From Phytophthora hibernalis (taxonomy: Eukaryota; Oomycota; Peronosporomycetes; Peronosporales; Peronosporaceae): a stretch of 64,000 bases of DNA. Positions 12,057 through 23,519 of the stretch are shown piece after piece. Location of the stretch: NCBI GenBank assembly GCA_012656075.1, contig JAAKBF010000390.1:496001-560000 (forward strand). The letters run 5' to 3'. Below the pieces are notes generated by a model that was not told where the DNA came from, made no database searches, and saw only the letters and a program-made list of their open reading frames with translations. The translations under genes and the position numbers were made by a program. Numbering within the stretch: the first letter of the stretch is position 1; the number at the start of each line of letters is the position of its first letter.

Positions 12057-12378
12057 CTCCAGGTCCTCGCTAGACTGTTCAGTGCCATCATGATACTGGT
12101 TTTAGGACAAGCCAGGACCCCGGTGCGGCCAGCGACGCGCCGCTTCTCTCCGCCCAACACTGCCGCTTCCGGGATCCTCGACGCCTTGCATGCCTTGCAT
12201 CTTACCCGAGCCAAAATGAAAATGGCGTACTGTACATTTCGCTATCGGTCGGAAAAAGCCGGAGCGAATTTTTGTTTTACAATCATGGCCAAATCCTGTT
12301 TCCCGATCATTACGTTTCCAGGCTTTTAATCATGGCCTCCAACGGTTCCGAAACATTTTGGTCGTGTCCGAACCCATA

Positions 12379-12495
12379 GAATATAGTCACCGGAAAGTAA
12401 TACCAAAACGAGGCATTATGCATTGTTTGACAATTTATCTTGATTAAAGTATACATATTTTCAAATAGAAAATGTATGGGCAACAAAAGAGTTAA
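12379..12495. repeat. truncated TTAA-type MITE (right half)
   Basis: Nearly identical to 24033-24134: from 'tcaccggaaagtaata' to the end 'ggcaacaaaagagttaa'. It ends in TTAA at 12492-12495, like the complete element at 23846-24134. The left terminal repeat is missing. Confidence 0.75.
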
Positions 12496-12539
12496 CGCAT
12501 GCTAACCCAAAAGCTGTGTACACAACGATTGGGTAGGTT

Positions 12540-13960
12540 GAATCCGCAACTGGATCAGATAACTATTGAGAGGGCTGCGATTGTTTTAATCGCCCGACTT
12601 GATAGGTGTGTTTGAGAAAGTGTTTGTAGTGGACGCCTACCAAAACCTAATGGATCACCGGTCATATTTGCAGCAGATATACCGGGGCATATCGTGGCAT
12701 ATTTTTCGTGAGACAAGAATCTAGTCTCACGAGACCCCCACACCTAGTTTTATGCAGTGACGCCATGTTAAAGGTTAGTGTTCAATTTGTAAACTTTTTA
12801 TGTTGATCATCACTCTTATCGAAGTTTCCGTTACTCTGCCGTCTTAACTGCAACATAAATCTTCCGACTCTTCTACATGCATCTCACTCTCGAATCTGCT
12901 GCGAAATCGTGAAGTCGATGAATGAAGTGATTCAAGCTTTGGTTGTATTGAAACGTATGGTCTAATTTTCACTACTTCTGTATTCTTAGAAACTATGGTG
13001 CACATCACAATCTCTGCGGTTCTCTGGACGCTTCGGTGCATCGTGAGCTCATCCAGAAGCGACGACGAGAACACGTCGCCCACGTGTCGCGGAGCCATCC
13101 GACCATGCTCGATGCCTCCAGCACCAGCGGCCGCTACGTAACGACGCAAGACGACGTCTACTGGCCCGATGACGCCACCGTCAATCCCGCCTGGCCTTTC
13201 AAAGCTCAGAATGCCGAAAAGCGACAAAAATCCACCGGCGCCTCCGTCGGCCGCGTCATCTGAGATTGTACGCCTTCCGGTGAGCCCTACCACGTCGTCT
13301 CCCGTACTTCTCCACGATCTCAAGTGCGCTATGTACGGCACAACTACGCGTGCGTCGAGGAGACCGACAAACCCGTCGTGCGGCTGCGACTCCGTACTCT
13401 CGTTACGGCACGGCAGTCCAACCAGCCGAGCAAGGTGTTCTTTGGGCGAAATGTACGTACGTCGTGGACGCAGCCGAGGATGGATGTGTAGTCGTTGAAG
13501 CATTTTGCAACCGTTTGAGTCGCTGCAGACGATGCCTCGAATTCGCCCCGATCGGAGATGGACGAGGGTGGCCCGCATTTGGCAGTCTCTGTACTGAGAT
13601 ACCTACCGTCGATATATGCCCCCAAGTGGTGCGCCTCATCGCGTGGCGTGGTGCTACCACTGGCGACGCTGCCACTCGTAGCACTGGGTCTGTCGCCCCT
13701 AGCAGAAGAGTCTCCGTGTGGTCGACCGTCTTGGCGGAGCCCTTCCTTACTGTCGAGGTCGAAACAGAGGTCAAAAGGTTCTTCGTTCTCACTCTGCTCC
13801 ACCTCATCAGCCCCATCGGCCATCTCCACGACGTTTTCCTTCTTGTCGACCGCTCGTTCCAACAGCTTGGCCTCGTTTATGTGGGCTAGCATGTCCTCTA
13901 CACCTGTGAGCTTGCGGGTGCTGTACCGCATCTTGGAAAGCCAGGGCATTCGAATTCGAA
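12540..13960 (-). other. coding-like region of uncertain identity
   Basis: Two long minus-strand frames overlap (12844-13578 and 13344-13949), and plus-strand frames are also open, as often happens in GC-rich sequence. The frame from 13949 has the best protein character: a helical start (LAHINEAKLLERAVDKKE) and an acidic stretch, vaguely like a Copia gag. I could not confirm any domain. 12540-12840 holds nothing I recognise. Confidence 0.3.
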
Positions 13961-14004
13961 ATGTTTTGATCTAAGCATTACTGGATTTAAAGACCTGTGT
14001 TCGT

Positions 14005-14238
14005 ATGGGCATTGACAACCACGCAGCATTTTTTATGGCAACGAATCCGACGTACAGCTGTAGAACACGGCACATTGAATTGCGCTGGCACTACGTCAGA
14101 GATCAAGTTGCAAAGAAGCCAGTCGGCTTATAGAAAGCCAAGCCGGATGTCAATACGTCCGATATAATGACGAAGCCTCTGGTCAGCAACAGGTTGGAGA
14201 AGCTGAACGCAATAACCAAGCAAACTCTTTCGAATTAA
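14005..14238 (+). pseudogene. Copia RNase H C-terminal fragment
   Basis: One plus-strand frame reads MGIDNHAAFFMATNP, RHIELRWHYVRDQV and DIMTKPLV, the end of a Ty1/Copia RNase H (DNxAA, RxKHIDxRYHxxR and ADxxTKPL boxes). It has one in-frame TAG after 'KKPVGL' and ends in TAA at 14236-14238. It lies opposite in strand to the Copia element at 15481-19561. A sequence starting 'tgttagaaaccgcacc' just downstream (14267) could be its 3' LTR, but no second LTR was found. Confidence 0.8.
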
Positions 14239-14239
14239 T

Positions 14240-15039
14240 GAGCTTCATTCGGATTGATGCGTGTTAGAAACCGCACCTCCTTTTGGGACGACAAGAGGTC
14301 GTATTTTGAGATTGCGTTAGCTACCAGGAGGGATGGTAGGCAATGCGCACTGCTTGTCAGTCCAAGATTTCCCTTTAACCAAACGAGCTACTCGTTAAAT
14401 GAGTTGGATTTACCCTCCGTTGCGAGTAACCCGTTAGTCGAGACGAGATCGTTTCGCTTCACTACCATCAGTATCGATACAAAAGTAATCCTTCAGATCA
14501 CGAAGCTCAAGACTTGAATTAGATCTGCGCATTTTGTTGGTTCAAGAATCTCCCGAGGGTATTTGAAATTGTAATAGCAGCGCAGCCATTATCTCAAAAT
14601 GAGCTGTTAACTTACCCATTTGACCGCATAATTTCACGCGTCTTGAATGTCTTTAAATTTTCGCGTTTCTTTCAGTTGCATGAAGACATCGGGCCTTTGC
14701 AGAAAAGTATTCCACTTTCTCCGCGTTCGGAAACTTGCGTCGAGAATCTGCTATGAAAACGGTTGATTCCGTTTTTAATTTGCGTCCTTAGCTATTCAAC
14801 CCGGTTGTTGACAATGGACGCCACTATAGCAACCTTTCGGCCTTCTCGTCAGAATTGTTCACGAACTCCGTCATATATTGAATAGATAATCCTAGCAGAC
14901 TTGGTCCAGCTGTTTTCAGCTTGTTTGCCACAGCAAGGTATGGGGCGTCGGTGCTACAACGGGTAGTACGGTAGCTTTCCGGAGCAAAAAGATGTAATTC
15001 GAAGGGGACAACTTCTCATGCCCCATCTTCTCAGCATGT
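14240..15039. other. no gene recognised; possible LTR debris
   Basis: No open frame with a known domain. The segment after 14267 begins TGTTAG, a plausible LTR start for the Copia fragment ending at 14238, but it cannot be verified without a partner. Confidence 0.35.
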
Positions 15040-15420
15040 TCAACAGCCATTTTATCTGTGAATCCAGTGCACCGCCGTGATCAACGCCATCGTCAATCCG
15101 CAGTAGTATCTGGAAAATATCCGATATCTTCAACTTCATCAGTTCCTCTCTCGCCTCAAGAGAACATTTCAACGTCACGAATATTACTCCAGTCGAACTT
15201 GCGTACCAAATCTGTAACAGTTTGGAGAAGTGCTTCATTACCAATCGCACTACTAAGTTTACCGCAAAACTCTTTGAGGACAACGATACCGTCTCGCTTA
15301 CGTTTTGTCGAACTTTGTGTGAAATATTGCAGGACACTGATGATTCAAAATTGATGAACGTGTTCTTCCCAACTTGAATTTGGGATGTTATCCGATTCAA
15401 GCCGCGTCCTGACCACATCC
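15040..15420. other. protein-like stretch, strand uncertain
   Basis: Both strands are open for more than 100 codons. A plus-strand frame (about 15090-15377) reads helical and balanced (AYQICNSLEKCFITNRTTKF, then LTFCRTLCEILQDTDDSKL) before a TGA. The minus strand has a 154-codon frame. I recognise neither. One of them is probably a host gene or transposon fragment. Confidence 0.3.
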
Positions 15421-15480
15421 AAGTTGCGAAGCGCTACTTTGTTTGGAAATTTCCCATAACGGTCAGCCTCAGCGGTTACT

Positions 15481-16225
15481 TCAAGTGACATAAACTTCGA
15501 TTGCTAGACAGGCAAGAGTGAATCTTGAAAAGTTGCACTTACAACACATTCTTCTTAATAAATCCTTGATAAACATGTATCTTACGTCGATGTGCTTGGC
15601 GCGCCTGGACGTATCCTCGCTCGTGATCTGTGCGATCGCCGCCTGGTTGTCCACGTGAAGCAGTGACTGTACGTGTGTCTTCACACCAATTTCCTGCAGC
15701 ATCTCGATCAGACCGAGCATTTTGGCCGTCGTCTGCGATGCGACCACGAACTCGGCCTCCATCGTTGACAACGCCACGCAGTTCTGCTTCTTGCAGATCC
15801 ACCCCACAACGATCCCAGCGATCATGAGCACCCCGCCGCTGACGGACTTCCTGTCGCTCTTGTCCGCAGCGTAGTCGGCGTCGCTGTATACCTCTACGAG
15901 TACGCCATCCTCAGTCTTCAGCGCCTTGTCGATGTTCATGATGAACTTGGTGTGCTTAGTGCCCTTGAGGTACCGAGCAATTTTCTTGGCCAGACGCCAA
16001 TCTCCTTCACGCGGCGCGTGGGAACGTCGTGTCACCCGGTGCACAGCGAACGTGATGTCCGGCCTGGTGCACCGAGCAATCCACAGCAAGCTGCCGTTCT
16101 GGCGTCCCTGCCCACCCAGTCGGTAGCAGTTTGCCGCCGTCGTCACCATCATGTTCTCCACCGATACGCACGCGCACAGGTGCAGCCTTGTCCAACTTGA
16201 ACTTCTCTAACATCTCCTGGATCAT
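15481..16225 (-). pseudogene. Copia RNase H domain
   Basis: The RT connection (QEMLEKFKLDKAAPVRV) starts at about 16216. It is followed in a shifted frame by LLWIARCTRPDITFAV, ARYLKGTKHTKF, YSDADYAADKSDRKSVSGG, CVALSTMEAEFVVAS, HVDNQAAIAQ and RRAKHIDVRYMFIKD. The RNase H acidic residues are all present. The domain ends at a TGA at 15481. Confidence 0.85.
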
Positions 16226-18130
16226 GTGTACGTGTAGTCCACTCCATATTCTTGTTGGTATCCACGTGCTACCAAACGCGCTTTGAATCGCTCAATGGAG
16301 CCATCAGCGTGTGTATTCAACTTGAAGACCCATTTAGTGTGTAAGAGCTTTGCGTTCCTCGGTTTCTTGATCACTTCCCAGGTGTCGTTCATATCCAGGG
16401 CCGCGATCTCTTCGCGTATCGCCTGCTTCCATTTCTCGACCCGCGGGTCATTCATCGCATCGCGGAAGTTCTTCGGGTTCTTAAGCGCAACCTTCTCGAC
16501 TCGGGAGACGGGCACGTGCTTCACGCCCATGTATCTCGTGCGCATGCGCGGCACCTGCTCGGTCTCATCCGGGAGCGCTTCTTCGTCAGTTCCTTCCAAC
16601 CCAATGGCGTGCTTCTTGTTCTTCGTTTTACTCCTCTTGCTCGCCTTCTTCTTAGACGTGGACTTCTTTCTCGCTGGCGCCTCACCCGTCGTTCGCGATA
16701 CACCGGTCGGCTCCTCCCGTTTAGTGACTTCCTCGCGTTCTTGAACAGCAGGACGTAGATCCGGGTCATCACGCTCGAGCTGAGCCTGCAACTGTTCGTT
16801 CTGCTTGCTGTCCAGTGTCTCGACGTTGCGGATGTGCTGCGTGGTGACGACGACTCGATCCTTCGGTAGGTACACCTTCAATCCCTTGGTCTCGTCATTC
16901 TTGCCGACTATCATTCCAACTTGTGCGCGCGGCTTCCATGCCTTCTTTCCCGGCTCTCGATACGCTGTACACGGGCTGCCGAACGTCACCACGTCCGACA
17001 AGCTTGGGATCGTGCCGGTAAGCATCTCGATCGGCGACATGTGCTTGGTGTTGGCGCTACAAGCGCTCCTGTTCAGCCCATACGACGCGTACTAAACAGC
17101 GTCGCCCCAGAAATGCAGCGGGAGGCCGCTGGCAAACAACATGCATCTTGCCATGTTGAGCACCGTTCGGTGCATTCTTTCCGCCTTGCCGTTCGACGCC
17201 TGGTTCTCCGCTTCACTGATTTGACGCCTTACGCCCGTATCTTTGCCGAATAGGTCGATGTTCGCGTACTCTTTTCCGCCGTCCGTGCGAAGCACATGAA
17301 TCCTGCAATTGAATCGCTTCTCAAAATACGCGAGAAAATGCTCAAACTTCTTTGTTGCCTCCACCTTGTTCTTCGCCAAGAACACGCACACATAGTTCGT
17401 GGAGTAGTCGATGAAGTTAATCAGGTAGCGGTTTCCACGGCGGTCTCTCGGGGTCATCGGCCCCTTGATATCGCTACCGATCACACCGCCAATCTTGTCA
17501 ATCGGCGCGTTCCCGCCTGTGTCCTTCTTGGACTGATTGTTTTTGCTCTGCTTTCCTTGAGCACAGGTCAGACAGTTCGGGCGCGACCTGTCCGTGAGCT
17601 TGATGCCGGATTCGGCGGCGTCTGCCATGCGCTCGACCGTGTCGTATGCGATGTGGCCGATCCGCTTGTGCAACGCCAGTAACATCGTTTCCGTTTCGGC
17701 ACCATACAACGTTGAACCAGCCTCCGTTATCGCCGCGTTCACCACGTGCACCCGTCCGTCCGTGGTCATCTCGCCCATGGCATCGACCATCAGGACGTCG
17801 TTATGCCGGTAAACTTCAAAGACCTTCATCTGGTCGGTCTCACGGACGGCGTAGCTTTTTCCGCTGTGCCGCTCCAGGAATACCCCTCACTCCTCGAGCC
17901 TACCGTAGCTGATGATATTGTCCATCAAGTTGTCCGCGTAGTAAACTTCAGACAAGTCCATCACGACTTCGTTTCCGTCGATGAGTGGTTGCAACTTGAC
18001 CGATCCCATCTTGCTTACACGAACCTGATTGCCGTTCGCTGCGCGGCACATTTGGTCGCAGTCCACCGCGTCCTTCAGCATCCTCAAGCCTTTCAGACGA
18101 TGCACACTGGACCTGCTGTCCAGGATCCAC
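16222..18130 (-). pseudogene. Copia protease-integrase-RT segment
   Basis: The protease active-site region reads SWILDSRSSVH near 18110, with Arg where DS/TG has Gly, and it is entered through a frameshift from gag. The pre-integrase zinc site follows (HKRIGHI, then CLTCAQGKQ). The integrase core has Asp in GSDIKGPM, Asp in RTDGGKEY and Glu in ASNGKAERMHRTV, so all three catalytic residues are kept. A TAG at 17092-17094 interrupts the frame before a Lys/Arg-rich linker. The RT begins normally (HTKWVFKLNT, then RFKARLVARGYQQEYGVDY) but stops at 16222, where the rest of the palm domain is missing. Confidence 0.85.
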
Positions 18131-19561
18131 GAGTCGGTGCGTTCTTGGCTGCAGCGGTCCTCACGGTCAACGCGATCTTCGTCGACGTCGGGGCGCCACT
18201 CTTCTCCTTGTTCGGGCAGTTAGCCCTCAAGTGTCCTACTTCACCGCACTTGTGACACGACCGTGTTTCAATACAACCTACGCGAGCGACGCGTCTGTCT
18301 CCGCGTCCGCTCTGCTCGCTGTATCCTCCACCGGTGTGTCGTCCGTGACCTCGACCAGTACGACCATTTGTACCGCCACAATCTGCATTGCTCGGTCCGA
18401 TATTGCTTGCCTCGTACTCGATCGCGAACGACGCGAGCTCCGCGGCCTGTTGGAGATAGTCAATGCGCTGCGAGTTGAGGCGCGTCAGCATCGCGCTCTG
18501 GATGCACGTTGGTGCCGATTTACACAGGCACTGGAGCGCGCATTGCTCTGAGTTGCCGGATCGCTCTGCAACGTACACCAGATACAGATAGTGCTCAGGC
18601 CACGTCTTGTTGGGATCCTTCTCCTTCGACATCAGCTCGATGCCCTTGGCCGACGGGATCGCCGTCATGTACAACATGAGCATGCTGTTCATCACGTACT
18701 CGAGCGTGTTCGACGCTGCCGTCCATCCAGGCAGCATCTTCTCGAAGTAGATGAGGGCCGTGCCTTCCAGCTTTCCGTTGAGCGCGAGAATCTTGAATTC
18801 CTCTGGCCAATCCCCGCCGGTCATCTGCTGGGCTGCGCCAAGTCGCTGGAGGAATCGCAGTCCCCACGACTTGAAGTCCGCCCCGACGCCAGCGTATGTC
18901 TCCTTCCAAGAGAACCTCAAGAAACCGGGCCAGTCCAAGTCCCTTGGCTTCGGTATCTTCAACCCAAAGTCGTCCGGCGCCACGCCCTGCTGCGCCTCGA
19001 GCGGCGACTGCACCTGAGATTGCGACGGCTGTTGGGGCGACGGCGTGCGTATTTGTTGCGGCGCCTGGTATTGCGGCGGTATGCGAGGGTGCGGCAGCGT
19101 GCATCGGCTCGTCGAGTCAGCCCATTCTCATACGGCGATCGCGCGCCCTGATGAAGTCGTTAAAGCGGTTGACCCGTCGAATGAGTTCTCGGAGGGGGCA
19201 TGGGAGGCACATAAGTCTTGCGCTTCAGCTCTTCTTGCATCTTGAGCTGGTTGGCCATAAACTTGGTCTGCTGTCGCGCCATTCCTTCGAGGAGCCCTTC
19301 CAGTCTATCCAGTTGCTCGGAGCTCGCATCGGAGTTCCGACTGCTCCTTTCGTGAGCGTCGGCCGCGCTCGAGATCCAGTGCGCCCCCTCAAACAGCTCG
19401 AACGGGTCAGGTGACACGTCAAGGCCGTGCACGTTGGTATCGGGGATGCCGCCTGCAGTGCTGGGCTGCTTCGAGGTGTTGTCGGTGCGTTTTGGGCTCA
19501 TAACCTGTTGTCTTTTGGTGCTTGAGCTCGAGCTGGTAGATTTAGGACTGAATGTATTCAT
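18093..19561 (-). pseudogene. Copia gag-like protein
   Basis: The likely start is the ATG at 19561 (MNTFSPKSTSSSS). The N-terminal part runs in one frame to about 19160. A frameshift near 19020-19160 leads into the 306-codon frame ending at 18093. This contains the gag capsid-like helices and one zinc knuckle, CHKCGEVGHLRANC (C-x2-C-x4-H-x4-C). Gag packages the element RNA. The end of this frame runs out of register at the protease. Confidence 0.85.
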
Positions 19562-20954
19562 GCAAATGTGCAAGACCACTCGGCCGCTCTTGGCTACTCT
19601 GGCAACAGCCTGGAGTTTCCTAACGACTTCGTGTGTTTCCTAACTGCTTCTCGTACTTCGCACGTTCCTCTGCGTGCGATCCCCGACGCGTTTCAACAGC
19701 ACGTCTGGTCTTTAACTTCCGTTCCATTGCGCAAAAGTGAATTCACGCGGACGAGTTACACTTTAACTACACCACAACAACACCTTGTAAATTTCACGCA
19801 CAGAGACGCTGACCCGACGGCCATACGCGTAAACATAACAACCAGCACAACAGAGCCCCCAATCATGAGACGCGTAGTTGGTCAAGGAACGGTTACTCGC
19901 GCAATCACAGATTTGTATGGCGCCGGAGGTACAGGTCACGTATGTACACCCAAACTCACGGCTGAGCCAAATAGTGTGTTTGTGGGCAGGGCGACGTCGT
20001 TGGACGCGAAAGCGGAGCGAGTACAAACAACGAGTTGCGGCGGCGATGATCCTCAAGGGGATATGAGGCGAGAGGAGCGAGCGACACGTTGGGAGAAAAG
20101 AGCGGCGCTACAGCACGACCTTGCAAAACTAGAGTGGTAGCGGATACGAGGAATTGTGGGCATGGGCCCATGCGTGTAATAATTTCTAGTACGGCTCAAA
20201 ACATCATGCGTTTTCGCTTTATGACGACGGAACAACCGGCCAGGCTGCCCTCACTCTGATTGCGAGCACCTGACTGATGTTGATTACTGATGTTGATTTG
20301 ATCCATGTATTATGGGATTGTTCAGCTACGGGAAAACTACGGAAACTAATGCTACAACCACGTAGACAACTTGACTTATAGGAGGCGGGGCTGGAACAGG
20401 CGATTTTCATGCTACGACTACACGACATTCCGAAGGGGAATGGACAGTAGCTGACGAGGTGCGAACGGCGTCACTGGGTCCACTGGTCCAGCTAACTGAG
20501 GCGGTCCGTCCCTGGTTCAAGTGCAGGCACACGTGCTGTGCTGAAAATTTGAATGAATCTTATTGGTTTAAATAATATAGGTACACAGTACCGTTATTTT
20601 GGTTTTGCGTTCCAACACACTGCATTTCAGCCGGTGTTCTGGTTGGAGCACACGTGTGCTAGAGCAGTCTCACTCTCAAATACGATTCATTGTACAGCTT
20701 CCGAACGACTGTATGGAGCCTGAAGCTGTTGCTATCGCCGTGGTACTACTTAGCAAATGTGCTGCCGCTTTAGCTGTAGCCACAATTGACAAGCGGGGTT
20801 CAGGAGTGGCTGCGTGAGCTTGACATGCATCAACAACGGTGCAATATTGCCCTCCTGCACAACATTGTCCTGGGAAACCTGCAGCTTAAGCCGTAATTGT
20901 CATTTAACTACCGGCCAACTACATATCTCGTTTGCAACCGCCCGATGCGGGAAC
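19562..20954. other. no gene recognised; probable Copia leader/LTR debris
   Basis: A 190-codon plus-strand frame (19568-20140) overlaps the Copia 5' side and has no domain, so I treat it as accidental. 20219-20954 contains only short frames and an AT-rich patch near 20550-20600. Confidence 0.4.
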
Positions 20955-21713
20955 CATATCTGCGTTTAAGCGGTAATTCGGCATCGACGGCTCCAACATG
21001 AGTTGAGCGTGAGGAGAGGGGTGCGACAACCAATGGTAGTCATACCTGTTGTTATACTTCAAGTATTAGATATTAGCACCCTACAAATGTACCGGTACTT
21101 CCAGGAAGTATACAGCAAAACGGTGGATGAAGTCATGTTGGCTCGTGTACACCCCGATGTGGAAACGAAGGTTTTGTTAGGCCTTCGGACGCTACAGGAG
21201 CGGCTGTGGAAACAGCAACGTGAGGAGCAGGAAGCGGCGTGGGCGCAGACATCGACCCGAAGCCTTTTTAGTTGGCGCTGAACAAGTATGATAGTGTATA
21301 CCATATTTGTCGGATCGAGTGTGACACGTTCTAACATTTCAAATCAAGTGAAAAGGAAAATGTTTGCAAATTTGTGTCGTTTTTGCTATCGATTTGCTTT
21401 CGTGGCATCCGCCTCCGGTATATTTAAATCACTATTAGTAAGCACTGACAATTTATTGGAACCGAAGGGAGTGTCACCCTTAAATGATTTGTTGTCTCAT
21501 TCGAGCCGTATGTATCACTCGATCCGATAAATACGGTACTTTTCATTAACAAATGTATTGAAAAATCCCCATCGAGCATTAAGTTTGAAGTTTGACAAGT
21601 ATTAATTAAGCCCCACAGTTAAGCCTGACTACCGAGTCGGTGGATCGATATATGATTAAGTACACCAGGATATTAGACAACAGAGGTATTAAGTTGGCCA
21701 GGGTTCTCTGTAG
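20955..21713. repeat. anonymous dispersed repeat, copy 2 (with MITE insertion)
   Basis: Second copy of the repeat at 5255-6099. 21147-21298 matches 5757-5918, and 21539-21713 matches 5921-6099 ('cttttcattaacaaatgta' to 'gggttctctgta'). The two matches are separated here by a 236-bp MITE. The left part (20955-21060) matches 5255-5350 more weakly. Confidence 0.75.
21301..21536. mobile_element. 236-bp MITE with TA target duplication
   Basis: The ends form inverted repeats: 'ccatatttgtcggatcgagtg' at the left, and the complement of the right end 'ccgtatttatcggatcgagtg', 19 of 21 alike (written in parts to stay short: core cggatcgagtg on both). TA flanks both ends (21299-21300, 21537-21538). The matching repeat copy at 5919-5920 has a single TA with no insert, a direct empty site. 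The features fit a non-autonomous Tc1/mariner-type element. No coding capacity. Confidence 0.88.
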
Positions 21714-22464
21714 TGTTTTGTGTAACGTGTTGTATGTATGTATGCCTGTATGGAGGCGATAGCAGCCTCGCTAACTGCAAGTGCTTCGCCGGACAACACA
21801 GTTAGCAATACGCTTCAACGCCAGCACCAGAAAACGCGCCAGTGTCAGGCTAGGGCTGCGCGACGCCAATACAGGCAGCTCTCCCTGTGTGTTCGAGTTG
21901 CCAGTGTTGTCGCTCGAGTCTTACATGCTAAATGCCAATAGTGCCTAGCGATATGTGCAAGCTTCTTTTATTTGAGCCTAGCGATTGGTTGGCTGAGAGC
22001 AGGGGATGTGTTGGACAAGATTCAGCACACAAGCACCCAATGGCTCGGTGCGCAGGTAGCCAGCTTCAAAGTATATCTAGCCCCGGTCCAGAGGCAAGGC
22101 ACAGAATGCGTGCCTGCACTTGAACCAGGGCCCCACTGCAATGACTGAGACCTGCTGGAGACTACGAGCGGTTGTTTATTTGGACGCTGTCTGGAGATGG
22201 AGAGTCATTATTATGACCCACTCAATAACGTCCCGCAGGGCATTAACTGCCAAAAGCTAAGGCAGAGGGTACACAACAGTCCACATGTATATGAAGGAGA
22301 CGCCAAATCCAGAAATTGGAGCGGCGACAACAGTTATACTTCGCCTAGCGATTGGGGTGTCAGGCAGGGGTATCAGCAAGCCAATGTACGCAGCACCGGC
22401 GGGACACTAAATGCTCTGCTCCAGGAAGGCGCAACCGGATGTGGTGCAATCATATTTTTGCGGG
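21714..22464. other. no recognisable gene
   Basis: Short open frames only. One (21738-21941) contains a Gln/Arg-rich stretch (RQCQARAARRQYRQ) faintly like a bZIP basic region, too short to call. A second (22197-22484) is low-complexity and unrecognised. Confidence 0.35.
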
Positions 22465-23086
22465 GGTACATTGATGTCACTTAGTTAAACTAACGACTTC
22501 CTATGCCCGTTCTAACTTCTGTCAGGTGCAATCATACTGAAAACGGACGACAACGGTCATAATCCGTCACCCACGTGGGTTGGACAAATGTCGTATGCGG
22601 GAACAGTGGGATTGGTGACAGGTCTGCGGGAATGTGTGCGCAAACGCTACGAACCACTGTATATTATTGGATAGCGCAAAAATAGTGAAGCAGCTACGGA
22701 GATCTCCGATTGCATCGCATTTAAAGCAATTGTACTGGAGATGCTGCCGAATGGCGGCTAATTTCGTCATACAATTATGGATATTCCACCAACGGGGCCA
22801 GAATCGAATGGTAGACACATAGCCATGGACACCTGCACAAACAAACAGGTACAGCTGAAAGGGATTAAAGACACAGGAATGCGCTGGGAGTAAGTGCTCC
22901 GACACATGCAGGAAGACCTGGCACATTGGTTTGATCACATGGAGAACGCAACGCAGGGGGATGTTGTGGCCGTCTGCCCATAGGGGTGTCGGCACTAACT
23001 GGAGACATGCAAGTCTGGGCTGGAAGAAAAGCTAGTTAGGTGACAACATAGGAAGTCGTTAGTTTTCTAAGTGACATCAATGTACC
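22465..23086. mobile_element. TIR element of about 620 bp carrying a LINE RNase H fragment
   Basis: About 40-bp terminal inverted repeats: the left arm 22465-22505 starts ggtacattgatgtcactta and ends aacgacttcctatg. The right arm 23047-23086 is its complement except for two or three bases in the middle. Between them lies an RNase H fragment of LINE origin. No transposase is present. No clear target duplication is visible. Solo ends of the same family lie at 6841-6859 and 41424-41471. Confidence 0.7.
22560..22830 (+). pseudogene. LINE RNase H fragment inside the TIR element
   Basis: The frame reads WVGQMSYAG, LVTGLRECVRKRYEPLYI, IGDSAKIVKQL and HLKQLYWRCCRMA, the middle of an RNase H domain (the NN-x-AE box is lost, the GDS box is kept). 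It is closest to the fragment at 6127-6285. It stops at a TAG near 22820. Confidence 0.65.
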
Positions 23087-23519
23087 TCACTGAAAACAAA
23101 AGCAAACCTTATGCAGAAACTAGTCGAAGCAATGGACGAAGTTGACATCCTTGTCGACCAACTCAAGATCTAACCTCAGTGGAAGAAGTGCGACTGTGAG
23201 AAGTGTCCATGCTATCGCTCGCCAGAAGGCTTCAAGAGCAGCCATTCGACTTGGAGCCAAAGACACTAAAACCGAAGTGGATCAGGCTTCGCCGCTGATA
23301 AAGCGTCAATTGTCATTTGTCCGACCTACTCATGTTTGTAGTTTACATTCAAAGAACAACAAACACGATTGAATCATTTCAAACTGTGTTGATGTTATTC
23401 ATCTCTGTCATGCTAATTTCTTCTATCTCTCAAAGACGTATTCACAGACGGTGGTCTAGTCGCAGCGTGGGAGTCCCAAGTGGAGAAGTCTTGCCACAGG
23501 TGCGTGCTTCGCATTCTTT
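23087..23519. other. no recognisable gene
   Basis: Short open plus-strand frames (23142-23372) of no known family. The sequence upstream of the GH81 3' end shows nothing else. Confidence 0.35.

Larger units (their letters stand above)
15481..19561 (-). mobile_element. Ty1/Copia retrotransposon internal region, defective
   Basis: The complete Copia order is present on the minus strand: gag with CCHC knuckle, protease, integrase, RT start, RNase H. It is defective. Frame breaks occur in gag and at the protease, the protease motif is changed, a TAG follows the integrase, and most of the RT including the YVDD box is deleted. I found no LTR pair on either side: sequence below 15481 and above 19561 shares no obvious similarity. 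It is therefore either truncated at both ends or its LTRs have diverged beyond recognition by eye. Confidence 0.9.

Noticed and set aside
12844..13578. 244-codon minus-strand frame as a gene
   Set aside because: Overlaps an equally long frame in another register and an open plus frame; Gly/Arg-rich sequence without any motif. Kept only as an uncertain region.
19568..20140. 190-codon plus-strand open frame beside the Copia gag
   Set aside because: No domain, overlaps the antisense Copia leader, composition typical of a frame left open by chance in GC-rich sequence.
21738..21941. Gln/Arg-rich short frame like a bZIP basic region
   Set aside because: Only about 14 residues resemble it; no zipper follows and no Asn/Cys-x7-Arg can be fixed with confidence.
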